Positions 1-4,686 of a stretch of DNA of 5,498 bases are shown here, one piece after another. How positions within the stretch are numbered: the first letter of the stretch is position 1; each line of letters starts with the position of its first letter. The translations under genes and the position numbers were made by a program. The notes under the pieces are model-generated. The model had not been told where the DNA came from. It ran no database searches and saw nothing but the letters and a program-made list of their open reading frames with translations. The stretch covers positions 1-5,498 of the forward strand of contig JAICJJ010000231.1 of NCBI GenBank assembly GCA_025928535.1, read 5' to 3'. The DNA comes from Thermomicrobiales bacterium (GTDB taxonomy: Bacteria > Chloroflexota > Chloroflexia > Thermomicrobiales > UBA6265).

Positions 1-405
1 CTGGGGCTGGCGCTGCGCTGGATCGAAGACGGCGTGGTCGAGAGCGCGCGCGAGCTGCTGAAGCAGGTCGACGGGCTCGTCGACGGCCGTCCGCCGGCAA
101 TCGATCTTCAAGACTTCTTCAAAAAGGCCGCCGACGCGTATGCGGAAAAGCAACTTGAGCGAGACAACAAATCGAGCAAGGATCAGGCGACGAAGGAGGG
201 GCTGGGCCTGTACCTCCGACTGGCGGCGACGCGACTTCGCCAGCATCTCCCGGACGTGAGCGGCGATGCGGAGTTGGCGGAGAGCTGTTGCGCCGGCATC
301 GATGCGATCACGCGGGCGGAGGGCTATCTGGATTCCAACGTGAATGTGCCGTTGACGCTTCAGCAACTCGCCGTCTCACTGGAGCAGCAGCTCGTGCGGG
401 CGTAG
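1..405 (+). CDS. holB: C-terminal part of a DNA polymerase III delta'-like clamp-loader subunit (5' end outside window)
   Basis: The frame is open from the first base of the window and ends at TAG 403-405, giving 134 residues with no start in view. It opens with LGLALRWIEDG, which resembles the end of the AAA+ lid region of bacterial delta' subunits (G-S-L-G-x-A-L type). It continues as an all-helical, charged segment and ends with AEGYLDSNVNVPLTLQQLAV, which matches the usual delta' C-terminal collar pattern (a helix, then N-x-N-x-x-L-x-L-x-x-L). In the family this subunit is the stator of the clamp loader, which opens the sliding clamp on primed DNA in the cytoplasm. The catalytic Walker and SRC regions would lie upstream of the window, so the assignment rests on the tail alone. 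A gamma/tau-like or other AAA+ protein is possible. There is no obvious intrinsic terminator after the stop. Confidence 0.6.
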   Translation: MGLALRWIEDGVVESARELLKQVDGLVDGRPPAIDLQDFFKKAADAYAEKQLERDNKSSKDQATKEGLGLYLRLAATRLRQHLPDVSGDAELAESCCAGIDAITRAEGYLDSNVNVPLTLQQLAVSLEQQLVRA

Positions 406-432
406 CTTCTATAATTTCATGGGCTTGCCGTG

Positions 433-448
433 ATCGATTCCTATCGAT
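433..448. promoter_or_regulatory. Paired ATCGAT palindromes upstream of a putative promoter
   Basis: ATCGAT occurs at 433-438 and again at 443-448, exactly 10 bp apart, ending 7 bp before a TTGACA -35 box. The pair can be read as a two-site operator on one face of the helix or as a 6-bp stem with a TCCT loop. It is not followed by a T-run on the plus strand, so a terminator role for the preceding gene is unlikely. A regulatory role is inference only. Confidence 0.2.
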
Positions 449-455
449 AAAAGGT

Positions 456-485
456 TTGACAGCCGGCTCTGCCGCCGCGCATACT
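456..485 (+). promoter_or_regulatory. Putative sigma-70 promoter for the PEP-CTERM gene
   Basis: TTGACA at 456-461 is a perfect -35 box. After an 18-bp spacer comes CATACT at 480-485, a 4-of-6 match to TATAAT. Transcription would start near 492 and leave a leader of about 70 nt. That leader could include a small CCGGC/GCCGG stem (487-491 with 498-502), which would start slightly before the predicted first base. The position just upstream of an isolated secreted-protein gene fits. Confidence 0.4.
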
Positions 486-562
486 GCCGGCCGTCCCGCC
501 GGAGGGCTCCGCGCGGGGCGAGGGCAACGTCGTTCATTTCCGCAGATTGCAGGAGAGAGTAA

Positions 563-1447
563 ATGAAAAAGCGACTGGCCGCTGCCATCCTTCTGTCCGC
601 CGCCGCGCAGGTTTCCGCCTCCACCATCTACGAGCAGTTCGACTACCCGACTGGCGCGCTCGGGACGGTCGGCGCGCCCACGTGGACGCCGACGACGGCC
701 GGCACCGGCGACATCAGCGTCATCAGCACCGATCCGTCGCTCCAGTACACCGACGCCAACGCGCTCTATGGCACCACCATCGGCACGCCGGCCGGCAATG
801 ACGTCTCCATCCCCAATGCCGCCGCCAAGTCCGATCGCATTGCAACCACCGGACTGCCGACCGGTTCCGGCACGCTCTTTTATTCGCTGCTGATGAAGGT
901 GACGAACCTGACCGGCGTGACAACCAGTGGTGCGTTCATCGCCGGCTTCAACAACTCCGCCGGCACCGCGACCACCAGCATCACGCAAGCCGGCGCGCGA
1001 TTGCAGATCCGCAAAGACGCCGCCGACGGCACGAAGTTCAATCTCGGCGTGCGATCTGACGTGAGCGCGTCCACGGGCACCAGTGTGATCGCGTGGGACA
1101 CCGCGCAACACGCGGTCGGCGAAACGGTCTTCGTCGTCGGCGAATACGAGTTCAATCAGGCCAGCAGCACCGACGACGTTTCGCGCATGTGGATCAATCC
1201 CGACCCGAGCGATCTCGGCGCCGCCAGCGCGCCCGCGACGACGCTCACGAGCACCGGCGGCGACGTCAATCAGCTCCAGATCCAGAGCTTCTTCCTCCGC
1301 TCTCTCTCCGGCGGCGGGACCACCACCATGGACGAACTCCGCATCGACAACAGTTGGGCCGGCGTCACCAGCGTTCCCGAACCCGCATCGCTCGGCCTCC
1401 TCACGCTCGGCGCGATGGGCCTCATGCGGCGTCGAAAGAACAGCTGA
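563..1447 (+). CDS. Secreted PEP-CTERM sorting-domain protein, LamG-like body
   Basis: The protein has 294 residues. ATG at 563 is supported by AGGAGAG at 551-557, 5 nt upstream. Residues 1-19 form a Sec signal peptide: basic MKKR, a hydrophobic core, and likely cleavage after V-S-A19. The body (about 20-270) is rich in Thr, Ser, Gly and Ala, poor in Cys, and looks beta-sandwich-like. The stretches GARLQIRKDAADGTKFNLGV, VFVVGEYEF and MDELRIDNSW are typical of concanavalin A/LamG-type domains in planctomycete PEP-CTERM proteins. The tail from residue 271 is VPEP, a hydrophobic segment (SLGLLTLGAMGLM) and RRRKNS. In this family the tail is a sorting signal processed at the inner membrane by an exosortase-type protease before surface or matrix export. 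No exosortase gene lies in the window, which is usual because targets are scattered. No ligand or enzyme activity can be assigned. The gene appears monocistronic. Confidence 0.85.
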   Translation: MKKRLAAAILLSAAAQVSASTIYEQFDYPTGALGTVGAPTWTPTTAGTGDISVISTDPSLQYTDANALYGTTIGTPAGNDVSIPNAAAKSDRIATTGLPTGSGTLFYSLLMKVTNLTGVTTSGAFIAGFNNSAGTATTSITQAGARLQIRKDAADGTKFNLGVRSDVSASTGTSVIAWDTAQHAVGETVFVVGEYEFNQASSTDDVSRMWINPDPSDLGAASAPATTLTSTGGDVNQLQIQSFFLRSLSGGGTTTMDELRIDNSWAGVTSVPEPASLGLLTLGAMGLMRRRKNS

Positions 1448-1461
1448 CGCGATCGCGAACA

Positions 1462-1509
1462 AACGAAGCGCAGCAAAAAGCCCGGGGCTCTGCCCCGGGC
1501 CGCTTCGTT
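1462..1509. terminator. Nested hairpin between convergent genes; intrinsic terminator for the minus strand
   Basis: The inner stem is a perfect 9 bp, GCCGGGGC-type: GCCCGGGGC (1480-1488) pairs with GCCCCGGGC (1492-1500) around a TCT loop. On the minus strand it is followed directly by five T (complement of AAAAA 1475-1479), a standard Rho-independent terminator for the gene ending at 1524. An outer 9-bp stem, AACGAAGCG (1462-1470) with CGCTTCGTT (1501-1509), encloses it with a 9-nt one-sided bulge. On the plus strand there is no U-run after the hairpin, so termination of the PEP-CTERM transcript there is plausible but less certain. Confidence 0.75.
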
Positions 1510-1523
1510 CCATAAACAGATCA

Positions 1524-2048
1524 TTACGCCGCGTTCGCCTTCGGATCGGAGCCGTTCGATCCGATCTTGTGCAGCTCCGGCTCCGGGCAATTCTCCAGTT
1601 GAATGTTCCGCGTCATCACCTTGCGATACCCCAGGTGCTGGACGACTTCGAGCACTTCCGTCCACGTCGGAAACATCTTCTTGTTCACCTTCTTGTACGT
1701 CTCGATCGCCATGCAGAACTCGAATTGTTCGGCGGTCATCTCGCCCTCCTCGGCGGCCTTGCGATCGTCACTTCGCCGCCGGCCCGGGCCGCGACGGCGT
1801 TCCAGACCGGTATTGTCGCGCCGCTCCACGCCGCTGCGCCGCTCCGCGCCGGTGTACCCCGCCTCATCGCGCGTCAACTGCCGACGATCCACACCCATGC
1901 GGCGATCGACGACCGTCCTGCGCCGATCTTCACCCTTGCCACCGGCGCGCTGCTCGAGTTCCTTCGGCGGCGTCGGAACCGGCGCAATCGGCGCCGGCGC
2001 GGCGGGAACGGCAGCGGCAGCAGACGACAAAGGCTTAGGCTGATCCAT
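1524..2048 (-). CDS. Hypothetical Arg-rich repeat protein with a conserved C-terminal domain
   Basis: I do not recognise a named family. The stop is the complement of TTA at 1524-1526. ATG at 2048 (174 aa) is preferred because AAGAGG (2058-2063) lies 9 nt upstream. An ATG at 2054 is only 3 nt from it, and a longer start at 2081 would precede it. Three regions are visible. Residues 8-29 are Ala/Pro-rich and probably disordered. Residues 40-97 carry a degenerate DRR/ERR repeat (DRR, DRR, DRR, ERR, ERR, ERR, RRR, DRK), with two xGVxRR units. Residues 104-144 form a compact, probably helical domain with FEFCMAIETYKK, FPTWTEVLEVVQHLGYRKV. The last part resembles a conserved segment I associate with planctomycete hypothetical proteins. 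There is no signal peptide or membrane segment, so it is probably cytoplasmic. The basic repeat suggests binding to nucleic acid or acidic lipid, but that is inference. Confidence 0.7.
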   Translation of the reverse strand: MDQPKPLSSAAAAVPAAPAPIAPVPTPPKELEQRAGGKGEDRRRTVVDRRMGVDRRQLTRDEAGYTGAERRSGVERRDNTGLERRRGPGRRRSDDRKAAEEGEMTAEQFEFCMAIETYKKVNKKMFPTWTEVLEVVQHLGYRKVMTRNIQLENCPEPELHKIGSNGSDPKANAA

Positions 2049-2176
2049 CGGCATACACCTCTTCACCCACCATCGTTCCATTTAACGTCCGACTTTACCC
2101 CGCCGCGCGGAAACCAAGGACCGATAACCTGCCTGCCCCGTGCCGGATCCCGCCGCCGCCAGGCGCGGCAGCGTCG

Positions 2177-2205
2177 TTGACGCACGAGCGGCGGGCGACT
2201 AGTCT
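2177..2205 (+). promoter_or_regulatory. Putative sigma-70 promoter of tRNA-Ser
   Basis: TTGACG at 2177-2182 (5 of 6 to consensus) and TAGTCT at 2200-2205 (3 of 6) are separated by an optimal 17 bp. Transcription would begin about 7 nt before the tRNA at 2219. The -35 box overlaps a perfect small inverted repeat, GCGTC (2171-2175), GTT, GACGC (2179-2183), of unknown meaning. Confidence 0.5.
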
Positions 2206-2218
2206 TTTCCACCCGCTC

Positions 2219-2305
2219 GGAGAGGTGGCAGAGCGGTTGAATGCGCCGGTTTCGAAAACCGGTCTGCCCGCAAGGGTAGCGGGAGTTCGAATCTCCCCCT
2301 CTCCG
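2219..2305 (+). tRNA. tRNA-Ser, anticodon CGA (reads UCG)
   Basis: A complete class II cloverleaf is visible. The acceptor stem pairs GGAGAGG (2219-2225) with CCTCTCC (2298-2304), and discriminator G is at 2305. The D stem is GCA (2228-2230) with TGC (2242-2244). The anticodon stem is CCGGT (2246-2250) with ACCGG (2258-2262), and its loop TTCGAAA has anticodon CGA at 2253-2255. The long variable arm is CTGCCC/GGGTAG closed by a GCAA tetraloop (2264-2279). The T stem GGGAG/CTCCC (2281-2285 with 2293-2297) encloses TTCGAAT. The long variable arm and G73 are known seryl-tRNA synthetase identity features. The 3' CCA is not encoded (CTG follows), so it must be added by CCA-adding enzyme. No terminator follows before the insertion sequence 14 bp downstream. 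Confidence 0.96.
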
Positions 2306-2319
2306 CTGATGAACTTCTA

Positions 2320-2337
2320 GGCAGCACGGACATTTAA
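2320..2337 (+). repeat. Left terminal inverted repeat of the IS
   Basis: It is 18 bp long and matches the right end at 15 positions, including the unbroken core ACGGACATT. It is preceded by the duplicated TA at 2318-2319. Confidence 0.85.
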
Positions 2338-2366
2338 ATTCGCGCCACGGCCTGTTTTCGTTCAAG

Positions 2367-2388
2367 ATGTCCTCGTCACGGAGGACAT
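2367..2388 (+). promoter_or_regulatory. Hairpin sequestering the transposase ribosome-binding site
   Basis: ATGTCCTC (2367-2374) and GAGGACAT (2381-2388) are perfect reverse complements around a 6-nt loop GTCACG. The 3' arm contains most of the Shine-Dalgarno GGAGG (2380-2384) and the first two bases of an ATG at 2387; the preferred ATG at 2390 is just outside. In RNA the stem would hide the initiation region. Several IS elements are known to use such structures to limit transposase synthesis from outside transcripts, and this IS lies directly downstream of a tRNA promoter in the same direction. The function here is inferred from position. Confidence 0.55.
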
Positions 2389-2389
2389 G

Positions 2390-3180
2390 ATGGCTCATCG
2401 TCACCGCCATGAATTGACCGACGCCCAGTGGGCGAAGATCGAGCAGCTGCTGCCCGGCAAGGAGTCCGACCCCGGACGCACGGCGGCTGACAACCGCCTG
2501 TTCGTCAACGCGGTCGTCTACGTGCTCAAGACCGGCGTCCCCTGGGCCGATCTGCCCGCTCGCTTCGGCAAGCACGACACCGTCCGCAAACGTTTCGACC
2601 GCTGGTGCGCCGCCGGCGTGTGGGAGAAGATCGCCCGCGCGACCGGCGATTGCGACCTGGAAGAAGTGCAACTCGACGCCACGACGATCAAGGCGCACCC
2701 GGTCGCCTCGACCGGTCGGCGTCGGCGCGGTGAAAAAAAGAGGATGCCGACGTGCGACGGTGCCTCGGGCGAAGCCGCGGCGGATTGAGCACCAAGCTGC
2801 ACGCCGCCGTCGACCGCCGGGGCCGGCTGCTGCGACTGGTGCTCACGCCCGGCCAGCGTGGCGACAGCCCGCAGGCGGAAGAACTCCTGTGGAATCTGCA
2901 ACGCGGCTCGGTCGGCCACGTGATCGCCGACGCGGCCTACGACAGCGATGCGCTGCGTCAACGTGTGCGGGATCTGCGGGCCCGGGCCTGCATCAAACCC
3001 AATCCGACGCGAAAGAGGAAGAAGCGTTACGACCGCCGGCGCTACAAACGCCGCAACGTGATCGAACGGTTCTTCTGCCGCATCCGGCGGTGCAGACGCG
3101 TCGCCACGCGGTACGAAAAGAAAGCCGCCAACTTCGCGGGATTCGTCTACCTCGCAGCCTTCGTTACCACGGAGGATTGA
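2390..3180 (+). CDS. IS5-family DDE transposase made by -1 frameshifting
   Basis: ATG at 2390 is preferred over ATG 2387 because GGAGG (2380-2384) is 5 nt away rather than 2. The first frame alone ends at TGA 2786-2788 (132 aa). A -1 shift on A AAA AAG (2734-2740) resumes reading at 2740 and yields a 263-residue protein ending at TGA 3178-3180. The N-terminal part (about 8-85: [45 protein letters not shown]) is the IS5-type N-terminal domain of unknown fold name DUF4096. The catalytic triad is visible as D96 (VQLDATTIK), D181 (VIADAAYDS) and E226 ([12 protein letters not shown]), and the joining region restores [17 protein letters not shown], a hallmark of the IS427 group. The enzyme would cut and join the IS ends. 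The short product alone has only the first Asp and cannot be catalytic; it could act as a regulator. The stop codon lies inside the right terminal repeat. Confidence 0.88.
2734..2740 (+). other. Programmed -1 ribosomal frameshift site (A AAA AAG)
   Basis: In the first reading frame the bases read as X XXY YYZ, A AAA AAG, the same heptamer used in E. coli dnaX. It lies in a run of seven A within otherwise GC-rich sequence. It falls in the overlap of the two frames, and a -1 shift rejoins the conserved transposase sequence exactly. Flanking arms CGTCGGC (2720-2726) and GCCGACG (2746-2752) are complementary and would place the site in a 19-nt loop. A separate imperfect stem could form at 2762-2781. 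Transcriptional slippage on A7 is an alternative mechanism. Confidence 0.75.
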
Positions 3181-3194
3181 ATGTCCGTACTACC
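3177..3194 (-). repeat. Right terminal inverted repeat of the IS
   Basis: Read on the minus strand it matches the left end at 15 of 18 positions. It contains the transposase stop codon (3178-3180) and is followed by the duplicated TA at 3195-3196. Confidence 0.85.
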
Positions 3195-3214
3195 TAGAGC
3201 ATCGCTCCAATTCG

Positions 3215-4588
3215 TCACTCGTAGCGCAGCGCCTCGATCGGATCGAGCCGAGACGCCTTCCAGGCGGGGTAATAGCCGAAGACGATCCCGACCGTCGCGC
3301 TGACGGCGACCGCCGCGATGATCGCGGTCGCCGACGACATGACGGGCCACTTCATCAGCGTGGAAACAGTGTGGCTGGTCAGCCTTCCGACGCCGATGCC
3401 GATGGCGCCGCCGATCAGGCAGAGCAGGGTCGCCTCGATGAGAAACTGTCGCAGGATGTCGCGCCCGCGCGCCCCGACGGCCATGCGCAGGCCGATCTCG
3501 CGCGTGCGCTCGGTGACGCTGACGAGCATGATGTTCATGATGCCGACGCCGCCGACCACCAGCGAGATCGCCGAGACGATCAGCAGCAGCTTGGTCACGA
3601 GCAGCGTCGAGTTGCCCAGCGCCTGCGAGATTTCCGTCGAGCTGTGGACGTCAAAGTCGTCCTCCTCGCCGGGGCCGATCTTGTGCCGCTCGCGGAGCAC
3701 CCCGCGGATCTGCTCCATCGCGGTGTCGATCATCTCCGGCGAGACCGCCGAAACGTAGATGTCGTCCAGGTCGTTGAAGCGGTAGACCATCGGCGTGTTG
3801 GCGGTTTGGCCGGTGGAGATCGGCGGGTAGAGCGCGACCGACTGGCTCGGGTAGACGGCGTTGAGCGAGTTCACCGAGGACTTCGCCGCCGGCGACGCCG
3901 TCCCGTTGGCGAAGGTGAGCTTGGAGCCGGAGAGGCGGTATCTCACGGTCGTATAGGGCAGCACGATGATGTCGTCTTGATCGCGGCCGGTCATGTTCGC
4001 GCCCTTGCGCGGGAGCACGCCGACCACTTTCAGCCCGATGTTCTTCAGGCGGATCTCTTTCCCGACGGGCGATTCCTTGCCGAACAGCCCGTCGGCGACG
4101 GTCTGGCCGATGACGCAAACTTCCGCCGCGCGGCGTACGTCCTCGTCGGTGAACGCGCTGCCCGCCGCCATCTTTTCCCAGTTGCGGACGTTGAGGTAGT
4201 CCGGCGTCGTGCCCTTGACGCTGGCGGACCCCCAGTTCTTGTTGCCGTAGATGAGCTGGGCCCGCGCGTCCACGCTCGGTGCGGCCCACTGGACGGCCGG
4301 ACACTCGCGTGCGATCGCCGCGGCGTCCTCCGGCGTCAGGGTCAGCGCCGACTGCGCCCCCGCGCTCACGCCGCCCGCGTGCGATGCGCCCGGTTCCACG
4401 CCGATCTGATTGGCGCCGACGCTCGCGATGCTCTTCTGAATCATGTACGACGAGCCCTGCCCGATCTCCGCCATGGCGATGACGGCCGCGATGCCGATGA
4501 CGATGCCGAGGCAAGTCAGCGCGGAGCGCATCACGTTGCGGCGCAGGGCGCGGAGGGCGGTTCGGAAGGTTTTGTAAACGTGGACCAT
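3215..4588 (-). CDS. MacB/FtsX-type ABC transporter permease
   Basis: The protein has 457 residues and is complete. It has the MacB permease plan: a cytoplasmic N-terminal helix, TM1 at about 21-43 (LTCLGIVIGIAAVIAMAEIG), a large periplasmic domain (about 44-328), and three more TM segments at about 329-355, 383-402 and 419-440. The coupling motif SVTERTREIGLRMAVGA (357-373) and the terminal PAWKASRLDPIEALRYE are diagnostic of the FtsX family. Such permeases pair with a separate ATPase and often a membrane-fusion adaptor for efflux or lipoprotein/peptide export by a mechanotransmission cycle. E. coli MacB fuses the ATPase to the permease; here no ATPase domain is present and none is in view. 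The periplasmic domain has about 50 extra residues between RLSGS (218-222) and DDIYVSAVSP (275-284) compared with the minimal MacB layout as I recall it. ATG 4588 is the only good start, an in-frame stop lies upstream, and no Shine-Dalgarno is seen. Substrate unknown. Confidence 0.92.
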   Translation of the reverse strand: MVHVYKTFRTALRALRRNVMRSALTCLGIVIGIAAVIAMAEIGQGSSYMIQKSIASVGANQIGVEPGASHAGGVSAGAQSALTLTPEDAAAIARECPAVQWAAPSVDARAQLIYGNKNWGSASVKGTTPDYLNVRNWEKMAAGSAFTDEDVRRAAEVCVIGQTVADGLFGKESPVGKEIRLKNIGLKVVGVLPRKGANMTGRDQDDIIVLPYTTVRYRLSGSKLTFANGTASPAAKSSVNSLNAVYPSQSVALYPPISTGQTANTPMVYRFNDLDDIYVSAVSPEMIDTAMEQIRGVLRERHKIGPGEEDDFDVHSSTEISQALGNSTLLVTKLLLIVSAISLVVGGVGIMNIMLVSVTERTREIGLRMAVGARGRDILRQFLIEATLLCLIGGAIGIGVGRLTSHTVSTLMKWPVMSSATAIIAAVAVSATVGIVFGYYPAWKASRLDPIEALRYE

Positions 4589-4592
4589 AAGA

Positions 4593-4686
4593 TCTGATCA
4601 ACTGACAATCTGATCATCTGATCATTGAACAGACGGCGGGTTGAATCAATGGTCAGATGCTCAGAACGTTAAATGATCAGATCATT
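4593..4686. repeat. TGATCAGA octamer repeats between the permease gene and the gene upstream of it
   Basis: Read on the minus strand, four contiguous 8-bp units end 4 nt before the permease ATG: TGATCAGA (4624-4617), TGATCAGA (4616-4609), degenerate TTGTCAGT (4608-4601), TGATCAGA (4600-4593). An inverted copy at 4672-4682 (AATGATCAGAT) is an 11-bp perfect reverse complement of 4616-4626 and overlaps the stop codon of the upstream gene. TGATCA occurs four times in this stretch (4595, 4611, 4619, 4674). It is markedly richer in AT than its surroundings. No promoter or Shine-Dalgarno is evident in it. It may be a regulatory site cluster, an mRNA stem between two co-transcribed genes, or a simple-repeat expansion. 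Confidence 0.7.

Larger units (their letters stand above)
2320..3194 (+). mobile_element. Complete IS5-family (IS427-like) insertion sequence, about 875 bp
   Basis: Terminal inverted repeats bound a single transposase gene split in two frames. The left end GGCAGCACGGACATTTAA (2320-2337) matches the right end read on the minus strand, GGTAGTACGGACATTCAA (3194-3177), at 15 of 18 positions; all three differences are transitions. Both ends are flanked by TA (2318-2319 and 3195-3196), the target duplication known for the IS427 group. The flanks also allow a CTAG duplication (2317-2320 and 3194-3197), in which case the element is 2321-3193. Length, transposase type and the frameshift arrangement fit the IS427 group. 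Removing the element would bring tRNA-Ser and the permease gene, which face each other, to about 32 bp apart. Intact ends and an unbroken reading frame with frameshifting suggest a recent or still active copy. Confidence 0.88.

Noticed and set aside
410..415. TATAAT just after the delta'-like gene as a -10 box
   Set aside because: No -35-like hexamer lies 16-18 bp upstream, and the TTGACA promoter at 456 is better placed.
308..1513. 401-codon open frame on the minus strand opposite the PEP-CTERM gene
   Set aside because: It is Arg/Gly/Ala-rich with no recognisable motif, overlaps a well-supported gene with a ribosome-binding site, signal peptide and sorting tail, and runs through the terminator hairpin. 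It is a GC-rich antisense shadow.
1569..2180. Plus-strand open frames of 146-203 codons opposite the Arg-rich protein
   Set aside because: Their Arg/Pro/Leu-rich sequence is the complement of the repeat region. The minus-strand frame has a Shine-Dalgarno, a terminator and a conserved-looking C-terminal domain.
2063..2698. 211-codon minus-strand open frame crossing the tRNA and the IS left end
   Set aside because: It runs through a complete tRNA gene, an IS boundary and the transposase gene, so it cannot be an ancestral protein gene.
2219..3194. tRNA-Ser as an integration site for a genomic island
   Set aside because: There is no integrase and no repeated copy of the tRNA 3' end. The adjoining element is a simple IS whose target is TA/CTAG outside the tRNA.
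3197..3207. GAGC-ATC-GCTC as a terminator of the permease or the IS
   Set aside because: The stem has only 4 bp and no T-run on either strand.
3371..4597. 408-codon open frame on the plus strand opposite the permease gene
   Set aside because: The composition (Asp/Arg/Ala/Val/His runs) is that of an antisense shadow in high-GC DNA. The minus strand encodes a clear MacB-type permease along the same bases.
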